A stretch of 64,000 bases of DNA from Oscillospiraceae bacterium (GCA_015066085.1 SVPA01000005.1:27774-91773), one strand, 5' to 3'. Shown: positions 46,457 through 55,904, counted from the stretch's first letter. The notes: generated from the letters alone by a model not told the origin. Numbers and translations are program-made.

Positions 46457-47521
46457 GTGATTACCATAGATTTTCTTGAAATCTGGAATAATATATGGCC
46501 GTATCTAATAGCCATATTTATGTTTTTGCTGCTTATAGTGATTCACGAGTTCGGCCATTTTATAGCCGCAAAAATCTGTAAAGTTCGTGTTAACGAATTT
46601 GCGGTAGGTTTCGGCCCTTCGCTTTTTAAGAAAAAAATCGGAGAGACAACCTACGCCTTAAAACTTGTCCCTCTCGGCGGTTATTGTGCAATGGAAGGGG
46701 AGGACGAGGAAAGTGCCGATGACAGAGCCTTTTGTAAAAAGAGTCCGGTTAAAAGACTTTTTATTGTCGCAAACGGAGCAATTTTCAATCTTATTTTAGG
46801 TCTTATAATTGTCGGAATTTCTCTTTCAATCGGTTCGGGCGACCTTTTGGGCACAACTACTGTCGCAAAGTTTGAGGAAACTGCCGTCAGCAGTCAGCAC
46901 GGACTTGAGGTTGGCGATAAAATAATTAAGGTCGGCTCAAGACGTGTATTTACCGATCGTGACCTTTTATATACCTTTACCAATGTTGAAAACGGAGAAC
47001 TTGACCTTGTCGTTAAACGCAACGGCGAAAAGGTTGCGCTGGAAAATGTAAAGTTTGCTACCGAAGAGGTTGACGGTATAAATGTCGTTAAACTTGATTT
47101 CTGGCTACTCGGCGAAAAGAAAACCTTTTTAAATTTAGTGGAGCATACCTTTACAACTACCTTTTCCTACTGCAGAATAGTCTGGTTTTCCTTTATTGAC
47201 CTTATAAGCGGCAAATACGGAATTTCTGCTATGAGCGGTCCCGTAGGAATTACCGCAACTGTCGGAGCAGCAGCAAAACAAAATCTGCTTAATATTCTGC
47301 CTATTATGGCGCTTATTACCGTAAATCTCGGAATATTCAATCTCTTCCCGCTTCCTGCTCTTGACGGAGGAAGAATAATGTTTATTCTTTTTGAAATTAT
47401 TACAAGAAAGCCTGTTGCCCAAAAATATGAAGGTTTAGTCCATACGATAGGGCTTGTCTTGCTTTTAGCACTAATGATTATAATAACAGGAAAAGATATA
47501 ATTGCACTTTTTGTGGGGTGA
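46457..47521 (+). CDS. rseP: Site-2 membrane zinc metalloprotease
   Basis: A 354-residue M50 protease. The zinc motif HEFGH sits in the first transmembrane segment at about residues 31-35, a PDZ domain follows (residues ~125-205), and the third-ligand motif NLFPLPALDGG is near residue 300. Such enzymes cleave anti-sigma factors or signal-peptide remnants in the membrane. The start is odd: the frame opens at GTG 46457, but AGGGTGA (46454-46460) is placed as an SD for codon ATA at 46466. ispG follows after five bases. Confidence 0.93.
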   Translation: MITIDFLEIWNNIWPYLIAIFMFLLLIVIHEFGHFIAAKICKVRVNEFAVGFGPSLFKKKIGETTYALKLVPLGGYCAMEGEDEESADDRAFCKKSPVKRLFIVANGAIFNLILGLIIVGISLSIGSGDLLGTTTVAKFEETAVSSQHGLEVGDKIIKVGSRRVFTDRDLLYTFTNVENGELDLVVKRNGEKVALENVKFATEEVDGINVVKLDFWLLGEKKTFLNLVEHTFTTTFSYCRIVWFSFIDLISGKYGISAMSGPVGITATVGAAAKQNLLNILPIMALITVNLGIFNLFPLPALDGGRIMFILFEIITRKPVAQKYEGLVHTIGLVLLLALMIIITGKDIIALFVG

Positions 47522-47526
47522 AGTAA

Positions 47527-48585
47527 TTGTTTACAAACGATAAAACCAAACAGGTAAAAGCGGGTAATCTGCTTATCGGCGGAGGCGCTCGTGTGTCAAT
47601 TCAATCAATGCTTTGTGCAAAGGCAGATGATGTTGAGGGCAATATCGCTCAGGCGGTGCGTCTTGAGAAGGCGGGTTGCGAAATAATAAGGGTGTCTGTG
47701 CCAAATTTAAACGCCGTCCGTCTAATTTCTGCCCTTAAAGAAAATGTCTCGGTTCCAATTGTTGCCGATATTCATTTTGACTATAAACTTGCCCTTGAAA
47801 GCGTTGCTGCAGGGGTAGATAAGGTTCGTATTAACCCCGGAAATATCGGCTCTGACGATAAGGTTAAGGCGGTTGCTAACGCCTGTAAAACTGAAGGGGT
47901 TCCAATAAGAATTGGCGTTAATTCGGGTTCACTCGAAAAAAATATTCTTGCAAAATACGGCTCGCCAACCCCTGAGGCAATGGTTGAAAGCGGACTTTAT
48001 CATATCTCGCTTCTTGAAAAGTTTGATTTTAACGATATAGTCCTTTCGCTTAAGTCGTCTAATACACAAAGAATGTACGATTCTTATGTTCTCGCCGCAG
48101 AAAAATGCCCCTATCCTCTACATTTGGGCGTAACCGAGGCAGGTACCGAGCGAATGGGAGTAATTAAATCTGCTGCAGGTGTCGGCGGACTGCTTCTTCG
48201 CGGAATTGGTGCCACAATTCGTATTTCTTTAACCGATGACCCCGTTTTAGAGGTAAAAGCCGCTAAAGATATGCTTAAAGCAATAGGTTTTAGAAACGAC
48301 GGAATTAAATTTGTTTCTTGCCCAACCTGCGGAAGAACAAGTATCGACCTTATTGGTCTTGCAAAAGCGGCAGAAGAACGCTTTGCTGATATTGATAAAA
48401 ATATTACGGTTGCAATAATGGGTTGTGCCGTAAACGGACCGGGAGAGGCAAGGGAAGCCGACCTCGGTATTGCGGGGGGCGACGGTTGCGGACTGCTTTT
48501 CAGCAAAGGCGAAATACTGCGTAAAGTTCCCGAAGAAAACCTACTTGACGCCCTTTATGAAGAAATAATGAAATTCGGAGAATAG
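47527..48585 (+). CDS. ispG: 4-hydroxy-3-methylbut-2-enyl diphosphate synthase
   Basis: A 352-residue IspG, the [4Fe-4S] enzyme of the MEP pathway that makes HMBPP. The cluster cysteines lie in SCPTCGRTSIDL and MGCAVNGPGEAREAD, and the TIM-barrel segments VADIHFDYKLAL and RINPGNIGSDDKV are present. It starts at TTG 47527 with GGGGTGA overlapping the rseP stop, another sign of tight coupling. polC starts one base after its stop. Confidence 0.96.
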   Translation: MFTNDKTKQVKAGNLLIGGGARVSIQSMLCAKADDVEGNIAQAVRLEKAGCEIIRVSVPNLNAVRLISALKENVSVPIVADIHFDYKLALESVAAGVDKVRINPGNIGSDDKVKAVANACKTEGVPIRIGVNSGSLEKNILAKYGSPTPEAMVESGLYHISLLEKFDFNDIVLSLKSSNTQRMYDSYVLAAEKCPYPLHLGVTEAGTERMGVIKSAAGVGGLLLRGIGATIRISLTDDPVLEVKAAKDMLKAIGFRNDGIKFVSCPTCGRTSIDLIGLAKAAEERFADIDKNITVAIMGCAVNGPGEAREADLGIAGGDGCGLLFSKGEILRKVPEENLLDALYEEIMKFGE

Positions 48586-48586
48586 A

Positions 48587-51500
48587 ATGTTACATACCTT
48601 TGAGAAAGTTTTTGGAGAAGAGATATTTAGTCAAATACAAGACCCGTCGCTTGGCGGAGTCTTTGTTTCTTGCTGCCAAATTGATAGCCAAAGCAGAAGT
48701 CTTTTTCTTAAACTTAAATGTAACAACTACATATCAAAAAACACTGTAAGCAAAATAAAGGATATTCTTTCAAAGGTTTATAAATTAAACAAAACTGATA
48801 TAGTGACTCTTTTCGATGAAAATTGCTTTTGTCTTGAATCCTGTCGGGATATTGTTGAAGAAATACGCCGAAAATCTGCTTTGCTTAACGGCTACTTTAA
48901 TAAAGCCGAATATACTCTCGAAAAAAACACTTTAACAATAGAACTTAAATTCGGCGGACTTGAAACAATCGAAAACTGCGAGTTTGAAAAACATTTTTCG
49001 AAAATCGCAAAGCGGGATTACGGAGTAGAGGCTAATGTTAAATTTACGGGCGTTACCGAAAAGGCCGAAATTTTACCGCCTCCGCTCGAAACTAAACCCG
49101 AGCCGAAAAAGAACACTCAGGCAAAACCTGTCGCTGTGGCAGAACCTGAAAAAGAATATGACTATATTCCTGAAAACGGTCTTCCCGTATATCTTGAAAG
49201 CGTAAAACTTTTCTATGGCAGAAACCTTAATACAAACACAAAGCCAATGATTGAAATAACCGAACAGGATGAAAAAATTTCCTGTTGGGGCGAGGTCTTC
49301 GGTGTTGATGTCAGAACTATAAAAACCAAACGAGGAACTTCAAATATTTTAGAGTTTTCTTTCAGCGACCATACAAACTCGCTAACTGCGAGTATGTTTG
49401 TTGACCCGTCCGAAATGGACAGGCTTTCGGCGGTTAAAAACGGTAAATATATTCTTGTAAACGGTAAATATGAGTTCGACAATTACAAAAAAGAATTTAT
49501 TGTTAAGCCTACCGCAATGGGAAGCCTTAAAGAGTATGTCGAAAAGGATAACTTCAAGGGTAATAAGCGAGTAGAACTTCACTGCCACACCAATATGTCG
49601 GCAAAAGATGCCGTAAGTTCGGGCGGTGATATTGTTCGTCAGGCTTATAAATGGGGACATAAAGCCGTTGCAATTACCGACCACGGCGTTGTTCAGGCAT
49701 ATCCTGCCGCCGCAGAAGCCGTAAACGATATCCGTAAAAACGGCGGAGAGTTTAAGGTTATTTACGGCGTTGAAGCCTATTTTGTAAACGACGAAAAATA
49801 TGGAAAAGATTTTTCTTCCCTTTACAAACAAGGCAAGGTTAACCATCAGATTATACTTGTTAAAGACCTTGTCGGACTTAAAAATCTTTATAAACTTGTA
49901 TCGGGGGCTCATCTTGACAATTTCTTTAAAAGACCTATTACCTTAAAGAGCGAGTTAGACAAATACCGCGAGGGCCTTATTGTAGGAAGTGCTTGTGAGC
50001 AGGGCGAACTTTATAAAGCCGTTGTAGACGGCAAACCCGACGAAGAACTTGACGAAATTGCAAGTTATTATGACTATCTTGAAATTCAGCCTCTGGGCAA
50101 TAATGAATTTATGGTAAGAGAGTCTTCAAAACCCGATAGGCGTAACGAGAAGACAGGTGAGATAACCCCGAATAAATTCCGCCACGTAAAAAGCCTTGAT
50201 GTTATTAAAGACTTTAATAAAAAAATAGTTGAAATAGGCGACCGTCTTGGTAAGCCTGTTGTCGCAACGGGAGATGTTCATTTTCTTAAAAAGGAAGATG
50301 AAATAATTCGAAAAATTCTTATGGCGGGTCAAAATTATGATGATTTTGATAATCAAGCCCCGTTATATCTTAAAACGACTGAAGAAATGCTTGAAGATTT
50401 CAGTTATTTCGGCGACCGTGCCAAAGAATTTGTTATCGACAACCCCAATATGATTGCCGATATGATAAGTCCGGATGTTATTCCCGTTCCCAAAGGCAAC
50501 TATCCTCCCGTTATTGAGGGTTCGGACCAACTTCTCCGTGATATTTGTTGGGAGAACACCCACAAAATCTATGGCGAAAATGTTCCTGAAATTGTTGAAA
50601 AGCGTCTTGAAAAAGAACTAAATTCAATAATCAATAACGGCTTTTCAATAATGTATGTTTCGGCACAAAAGTTAGTGGCTTTCAGCGAAGAAAACGGCTA
50701 CCTCGTTGGTTCGCGAGGCTCGGTCGGTTCTTCCTTTGTTGCTACAATGGCGGGAATTTCCGAAGTAAATCCACTCGCTCCTCACTATGTTTGTCCAAAA
50801 TGTTGTTATAGTGAGTTCTTTACCGACGGAAGTGTGGGTTCGGGTTTTGATTTGCCCGAAAAGAACTGTCCTAACTGCGATACCCCTCTCCATCGTGACG
50901 GCCACGATATACCCTTTGAAACCTTTTTGGGATTTAAAGGAGATAAGGTTCCTGATATCGACCTTAATTTCTCGGACGAATTCCAAACTCAAGTTCAAAA
51001 ATACACCGAAACCCTTTTCGGAAGTGAAAATGTTTATAAAGCGGGTACAATTTCTACCGTTGCAGAAAAAACTGCTTATGGTTTTTCAAAGGCGTACGCT
51101 GAGAAAAAGGGTATTGTTTTAAGCAACGCCGAACTTGACCGCCTTGCAAGTAAGGTTGAGAAAGCCCAGATAAAGCAAACAACCGGTCAGCATCCTGCGG
51201 GAATGATTGTTGTTCCAAGAGATAAAACTATTTACGATTTTTGTCCCGTTCAGCATCCTGCCGATGATGTCAAGTCAAATATTATTACAACCCACTTTGA
51301 CTTCCATTCGATTCACGATACAATCTTGAAACTCGATGAACTCGGTCACGTTATTCCGACTACATATAAATACCTTGAAGAGTATTCGGGAATACCGGTT
51401 AGCGAAGTTTCTATGAGCGACCCAAAGGTATATAGTCTTTTCAGTTCTACCGAGGCTCTTGGCGTAACCCCCGAAGCAATTGACTCAACAACGGGAACCT

Positions 51501-52402
51501 ACTGTATCCCTGAGTTTGGAACCTCTTTTGTTCGAGGAATGCTTCGTGACTGTCAGCCGAAAAACTTCTCCGACCTGCTTCAAATTTCGGGACTTTCTCA
51601 CGGTACTGATGTTTATTTGGGCAACGCTAAAGACCTTATAGATAAGAAGATATGTACTATCTCCGAAGTTATCGGTACCCGTGATAATATAATGGTATAT
51701 CTTATTCACAAAGGTATGGAAGAGGGAAGAGCCTTCAAAATTACCGAAACCGTCCGTAAGGGACTTATCGCAAAAGGTAAGATTTCAAAAGAAGATTGGG
51801 CGGCTATGGAAGAAGATATGCGAAAACTCGGTGTCCCCGAATGGTATATTGAGTCTTGTTCAAAAATCAAGTATATGTTCCCCAAAGCCCACGCCGCCGC
51901 CTATGTTACCGCTGCAATACGAGTCGGTTGGTATAAGGTGTATAAACCTATTGAGTTTTATTGTGCGTATTTTACTGCCCGTCCTGAAGATGTAGATGTC
52001 GAAACGGTATTAAAAGGAAAACAAGCGGTAAAGAATTATATTAGAAACATTAAACTTAAGGGCAAAGAGGCAACCAAAAAAGAACTTGATGTATATGAAA
52101 ATATGCTCATTTTCAATGAGATGTTTGAAAGAGGTCTTGAAGTTTTGCCAATTGACCTTAAAAAATCCCACTCAAGAAAGTATCTTGTTGAAGACGGAAA
52201 AATGCGTCTGCCTTTCGGTGCTCTTAGCGGAGTAGGAGAGAAGGCGGCAGATTCCCTTTACGAAGCGGCACAGTCCGGAGAGTTCTTATCTAAGGAAGAA
52301 TTTCAGACTATGTCCGGCGTTTCCAAAACAATTATCCAGACTCTTTCAGATATGGGAGTGCTTGACGAACTGCCTGACACCAATCAAATGACTTTATTTT
52401 AG
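48587..52402 (+). CDS. polC: DNA polymerase III PolC-type alpha subunit lacking the exonuclease domain
   Basis: A 1271-residue replicative polymerase. Order: N-terminal PolC domains (1-215), OB fold (about 225-320), PHP domain with His332/His334, Asp365/His366, Glu396, His420, then Cys in GSACEQG and Asp/His in ATGDVHF. A zinc finger (CPKCC, CPNC) precedes the palm, whose catalytic aspartates are D790 and D792 in PDIDLNF and D917 in KLDELGH. The tail QMTLF fits a clamp-binding motif. In B. subtilis PolC (1437 residues) a DEDD 3'-5' exonuclease interrupts the PHP domain after the Glu; here Glu396 and His420 are only 24 residues apart and no DxE exo motif is present. SD lies inside the end of ispG. 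Confidence 0.95.
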   Translation: MLHTFEKVFGEEIFSQIQDPSLGGVFVSCCQIDSQSRSLFLKLKCNNYISKNTVSKIKDILSKVYKLNKTDIVTLFDENCFCLESCRDIVEEIRRKSALLNGYFNKAEYTLEKNTLTIELKFGGLETIENCEFEKHFSKIAKRDYGVEANVKFTGVTEKAEILPPPLETKPEPKKNTQAKPVAVAEPEKEYDYIPENGLPVYLESVKLFYGRNLNTNTKPMIEITEQDEKISCWGEVFGVDVRTIKTKRGTSNILEFSFSDHTNSLTASMFVDPSEMDRLSAVKNGKYILVNGKYEFDNYKKEFIVKPTAMGSLKEYVEKDNFKGNKRVELHCHTNMSAKDAVSSGGDIVRQAYKWGHKAVAITDHGVVQAYPAAAEAVNDIRKNGGEFKVIYGVEAYFVNDEKYGKDFSSLYKQGKVNHQIILVKDLVGLKNLYKLVSGAHLDNFFKRPITLKSELDKYREGLIVGSACEQGELYKAVVDGKPDEELDEIASYYDYLEIQPLGNNEFMVRESSKPDRRNEKTGEITPNKFRHVKSLDVIKDFNKKIVEIGDRLGKPVVATGDVHFLKKEDEIIRKILMAGQNYDDFDNQAPLYLKTTEEMLEDFSYFGDRAKEFVIDNPNMIADMISPDVIPVPKGNYPPVIEGSDQLLRDICWENTHKIYGENVPEIVEKRLEKELNSIINNGFSIMYVSAQKLVAFSEENGYLVGSRGSVGSSFVATMAGISEVNPLAPHYVCPKCCYSEFFTDGSVGSGFDLPEKNCPNCDTPLHRDGHDIPFETFLGFKGDKVPDIDLNFSDEFQTQVQKYTETLFGSENVYKAGTISTVAEKTAYGFSKAYAEKKGIVLSNAELDRLASKVEKAQIKQTTGQHPAGMIVVPRDKTIYDFCPVQHPADDVKSNIITTHFDFHSIHDTILKLDELGHVIPTTYKYLEEYSGIPVSEVSMSDPKVYSLFSSTEALGVTPEAIDSTTGTYCIPEFGTSFVRGMLRDCQPKNFSDLLQISGLSHGTDVYLGNAKDLIDKKICTISEVIGTRDNIMVYLIHKGMEEGRAFKITETVRKGLIAKGKISKEDWAAMEEDMRKLGVPEWYIESCSKIKYMFPKAHAAAYVTAAIRVGWYKVYKPIEFYCAYFTARPEDVDVETVLKGKQAVKNYIRNIKLKGKEATKKELDVYENMLIFNEMFERGLEVLPIDLKKSHSRKYLVEDGKMRLPFGALSGVGEKAADSLYEAAQSGEFLSKEEFQTMSGVSKTIIQTLSDMGVLDELPDTNQMTLF

Positions 52403-52474
52403 TTATATTGCATAAATTAGACTGCGTTTTGTTGTTGAATATAGCCTAAAATAGTTACAGAGGTATCTAAAAGG

Positions 52475-52502
52475 TTGCAATTTTGTAACTTTTAGGTATA
52501 AT
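52475..52502 (+). promoter_or_regulatory. SigA-type promoter of M23 peptidase gene with repeated half-sites
   Basis: TTGCAA (52475-52480), 16-base spacer, TATAAT (52497-52502). Four copies of a CTAAAA(n)GTTACA-like motif surround it: 52446-52460 and 52467-52479 direct, 52484-52496 and 52526-52539 inverted. This suggests a regulator binding here. Confidence 0.7.
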
Positions 52503-52544
52503 AGTTAATGTGCTTATTACAAACATGTAACCTTTTAGGAAGGA

Positions 52545-53756
52545 TTGATATTTATACAAGACGCAGTCATCTCATTTATTGAGAAGGTAAAAAGCGCTCC
52601 GAAACTTAGCCGAATAATTGCTTTTGCTCTTGCCGCAGTTATTCTTATCGTAGTTTCTGTAGTTTCTTCGGGCGTAAGACTTACCTATAATGTAAAGTGC
52701 AATGGTGCAGTTCTTGCAAATGTTGAAAGCGCTTCTGTATATGAACAGGCAATAGATTTAGCGTGTAAAACCGTTGGAATAAAAGAACTTAAAGAAAACA
52801 AGACAAGTCTTGTTCCCGTACTTAGTGTAGGCGGTAAGAATGACAGCGTTCAAACAGTCTGTTCAATAATTCTTGAAAACGCTTCCGATATCTGCTTCGG
52901 ATATTCTGTTTCACTTGACGGTAAGAACCTTGCCAATATTGAAAACAAAACTGCCGTTGAAACTGCAGTAAATACCCGTCTTGCTTCTTTTAATGTTGAA
53001 GGGGCAGAATGTGAAAGCAAATTTGCAAAAGATTTAAGCATAACACCTGCCTATTTTTCTGTTGATACCCTTTCTTCAGACGAGTTTGCAGTCGCTGAAA
53101 TCAATAAACTTGATGTTATTACCGTTGCTAATAAAACAACAATTTTAACGGTTAGTTACGATACCAAGACAAGAAAAGATACCACAAAAAATGCGGGCTA
53201 TTCAAAGGTTCTTTCCAAGGGCGTTAACGGCGAAAGCAAAAGGGTTGAAACCGTGACCTATCTTAACGGAAAGGTTTCGTCAGAACCTGAAGTTGAAGAA
53301 GTAATCTTAAAATATCCTATCGACGAAGTAATTGTTGTGGGAGCAAAGAACGTTTATGTAACCGGAACCCCTCAAAATGCGTCTGCTTCCGGCTTTAAAT
53401 GGCCTTTAGCAATCCGCGGAGTCATCACTTCTTACTGGGGTGACGGCCGAGGACATAAAGGTATTGATATTGGTGTCCCTGAGGGAACTCAAGTAGTTGC
53501 CGTAAAAGGCGGAACCGTTATAGAGCAAGGTTATAGAAGTGACTACGGTTGGTTTGTTACTATCGACCACGGTAACGGAGTTATGACAAAATATGCTCAT
53601 AACAAAAGAAATGTTGTATCGGTAGGCCAAACCGTTTCTGCAGGTCAACTTATCGCCCTTTCGGGAAATACCGGTCGTTCTACCGGACCTCATCTTCACT
53701 TTGAGGTAATTGTCGGCGGAAACCGTGTTGACCCCTCAATTTATATTAAACTTTAG
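52545..53756 (+). CDS. M23 family peptidoglycan hydrolase with G5 domain
   Basis: A 403-residue cell-wall enzyme. One N-terminal transmembrane segment (about residues 23-42, IIAFALAAVILIVVSVVSS) anchors or exports it. A G5 domain (about 225-270) precedes a C-terminal LytM/M23 domain with the zinc ligands in GHKGIDIG and HLHFEV and a substrate-binding AHN. It should cleave peptide cross-links. The start is uncertain: TTG 52545 touches the SD AGGAAGGA, while codon ATA 52554 is at the better distance. It has its own promoter and terminator. Confidence 0.92.
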   Translation: MIFIQDAVISFIEKVKSAPKLSRIIAFALAAVILIVVSVVSSGVRLTYNVKCNGAVLANVESASVYEQAIDLACKTVGIKELKENKTSLVPVLSVGGKNDSVQTVCSIILENASDICFGYSVSLDGKNLANIENKTAVETAVNTRLASFNVEGAECESKFAKDLSITPAYFSVDTLSSDEFAVAEINKLDVITVANKTTILTVSYDTKTRKDTTKNAGYSKVLSKGVNGESKRVETVTYLNGKVSSEPEVEEVILKYPIDEVIVVGAKNVYVTGTPQNASASGFKWPLAIRGVITSYWGDGRGHKGIDIGVPEGTQVVAVKGGTVIEQGYRSDYGWFVTIDHGNGVMTKYAHNKRNVVSVGQTVSAGQLIALSGNTGRSTGPHLHFEVIVGGNRVDPSIYIKL

Positions 53757-53766
53757 TAATCATTTT

Positions 53767-53793
53767 AGCGGTGTGCTTTGCACACCGCTTTTT
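53767..53793 (+). terminator. Terminator after the M23 peptidase gene
   Basis: AGCGGTGTGC (53767-53776) with GCACACCGCT (53780-53789), TTT loop and short T tail. Confidence 0.85.
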
Positions 53794-53847
53794 CTGTTTT
53801 AACTCAAGAAAACCTTTAATAATAACGGAAAAATTATACAGATAATC

Positions 53848-53877
53848 TTGACTAAAACACCATATATGGTGTATAAT
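53848..53877 (+). promoter_or_regulatory. Promoter of topoisomerase operon containing a 16-bp palindrome
   Basis: TTGACT (53848-53853), 18-base spacer, TATAAT (53872-53877). The spacer holds the perfect palindrome ACACCATATATGGTGT (53857-53872), overlapping the -10. A repressor there would block RNA polymerase. It resembles the NrdR box except at two symmetrical positions. Confidence 0.75.
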
Positions 53878-53907
53878 AGCATTAACTATGTACAAGGAGT
53901 AATGTTT

Positions 53908-55893
53908 GTGGCTAAAACTGTAAAGGAATACGGAAACGACAGTATAACTCAACTTAAAGGGCCCGACCAGGTCCGTCTGCGTCCTGCGGTTATCTTTGGT
54001 TCGGACGGTCTTGAAGGCTGTGAGCATTCTGTTTTTGAAATTATTTCTAACTCAATTGATGAAGCAAGAGAAGGCTACGGCAAAAAGATTATCGTCACAA
54101 AGTATTCTGACCATTCGGTAGAGGTTCAGGATTTTGGTCGAGGAGCCCCCGTTGATTTTAATAATAAAGAGCAACAGTATAACTATGTCCTTCTTTTTGA
54201 AAAACTCTACGCCGGCGGTAAATATAACACCAATAACGGCGGGGACTATGAGTATTCAATCGGTCTTAACGGTTTAGGACTTGCTTCAACCCAGTTTTCT
54301 TCGGAATATATGGATGTTGAAATTAAGCGTGATGGTCATAAATATAATCTTCATTTTGAAAAAGGTTTCAATATAGGCGGTCTGTCTAAAGAAGCCTACT
54401 CGGGAAAAGATACGGGAACAAGAATTAAATGGAAACCTGACCTTAAGGTTTTTACCGATATTGATATTCCTTCAGAATATTTTATTGATGTTCTTCGCCG
54501 TCAGGCGGTTGTAAATGCGGGAATTGTTTTTGTTTTCCGTGAGCAACAAGGCGCAAAATTTGCCGAAACCGAAATTAGTTATGTTAACGGTATTACCGAT
54601 TATATAGGCGAGATAACGGGAGAAGATACCCTTACCCCTGTCCAAACCTGGCAGACCGAACGAAAGGGAAGAGACCGAGAGGACAAGCCCGAATATAAGG
54701 TTAAAATTAACGCCGCTGTTTGTTTTTCAAATAAGAAACAAATTAAGGAGTATTACCATAACTCAAGTTGGCTTGAACACGGCGGTGCTCCTGAAAAAGC
54801 GGTAAGAAACGCTTTTGTTTATCAGATTGACGCCTACATTAAACAGCAAAATAAATATTCCAAAAACGAAAGTAAAATCACTTTCCAAGATGTAGAAGAA
54901 TGTCTTGCTCTTGTAATTTCCTCTTTTTCAACACTGACCTCCTACGAAAACCAGACCAAGAAATCAATAACCAATAAGTTTATTCAAGAAGCCATGACCG
55001 ACTTCTTTAAGCACCAACTTGAAATTTATTTTATCGAAAATAAAGTAGAGGCAGATAAAATTGCCGAACAGGTGCTTATAAATAAGAGAAGCCGTGAGCG
55101 AAGCGAAAAGGAACGCATAAACATAAAGAATACCCTTCAGACTAAAGGCTCGGATATGGTTAACCGCGTTCAAAAGTTCGTTGACTGCCGAAGCAAAGAC
55201 CCGTCTGAGCGTGAAGTCTTTATAGTTGAGGGTGATTCGGCTCTTGGTTCTTGTAAACTTGCTCGTGACGCAAATTTCCAAGCAATTATGCCCGTTAGAG
55301 GTAAAATTCTTAACTGCCTTAAATCCGAATACGATAAAATTTTCAAAAGCGAAATAATTACCGACCTTATAAGGGTGCTCGGTTGCGGAGTAGAGGTTAA
55401 GTCAAAGGCAAACAAGGACCTTTCAACCTTCAGTCTTGAAAATTTGCGTTGGAATAAGGTGATAATATGTACAGATGCCGATGTCGACGGTTTCCATATC
55501 AGAACCCTTATCCTGACTATGATTTACAGACTTATGCCTACCTTAATAAGCGAGGGAAAGGTCTTTATTGCCGAAACCCCTCTTTATGAAATAAATACTA
55601 AAGAAAAGCCTTACTTCGCCTACGACGAAAAAGAAAAAGCCGATATCCTTGAAATGATTGAGGGACAAAAATATACTATTCAGCGTTCTAAAGGACTCGG
55701 CGAAAACCAACCCGATATGATGAACCTAACTACAATGAATCCCGAAACCCGCCGTCTTATCAGGGTGCTTCCCGAAGACGCGGAGCAGACTTCTATGATG
55801 TTTGATATGCTCCTTGGCGATAATCTTCAGGGAAGAAAAGAATATATTTCCGAAAACGGATATCTCTATATCGATGATGTCGATGTAAGTTAA
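53908..55893 (+). CDS. parE: Type IIA DNA topoisomerase subunit B (ParE/GyrB-like)
   Basis: A 661-residue ATPase subunit. GHKL ATPase elements: EIISNSIDEAREG, VEVQDFGRGAPVDF and YSIGLNGLGLASTQF. The Toprim domain has VEGDSALGSC and CTDADVDGFHI. The late motif SKGLGEN replaces the usual YKGLGEM, and other segments diverge from standard GyrB, so this is a distinct clade. Start at GTG 53908, eight bases after AAGGAG; the ATG at 53902 is too close to it. With its partner lacking a GyrA box, a topoisomerase IV-like decatenation role is inferred. Confidence 0.88.
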   Translation: MAKTVKEYGNDSITQLKGPDQVRLRPAVIFGSDGLEGCEHSVFEIISNSIDEAREGYGKKIIVTKYSDHSVEVQDFGRGAPVDFNNKEQQYNYVLLFEKLYAGGKYNTNNGGDYEYSIGLNGLGLASTQFSSEYMDVEIKRDGHKYNLHFEKGFNIGGLSKEAYSGKDTGTRIKWKPDLKVFTDIDIPSEYFIDVLRRQAVVNAGIVFVFREQQGAKFAETEISYVNGITDYIGEITGEDTLTPVQTWQTERKGRDREDKPEYKVKINAAVCFSNKKQIKEYYHNSSWLEHGGAPEKAVRNAFVYQIDAYIKQQNKYSKNESKITFQDVEECLALVISSFSTLTSYENQTKKSITNKFIQEAMTDFFKHQLEIYFIENKVEADKIAEQVLINKRSRERSEKERINIKNTLQTKGSDMVNRVQKFVDCRSKDPSEREVFIVEGDSALGSCKLARDANFQAIMPVRGKILNCLKSEYDKIFKSEIITDLIRVLGCGVEVKSKANKDLSTFSLENLRWNKVIICTDADVDGFHIRTLILTMIYRLMPTLISEGKVFIAETPLYEINTKEKPYFAYDEKEKADILEMIEGQKYTIQRSKGLGENQPDMMNLTTMNPETRRLIRVLPEDAEQTSMMFDMLLGDNLQGRKEYISENGYLYIDDVDVS

Positions 55894-55904
55894 CGGAGGA
55901 AAAA

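Noticed and set aside
49775..49850. Assembly deletion as the cause of the missing PolC exonuclease domain
   Set aside because: The frame is preserved and the junction residues read smoothly between PHP motifs, so a random deletion is unlikely, though it cannot be excluded without relatives.
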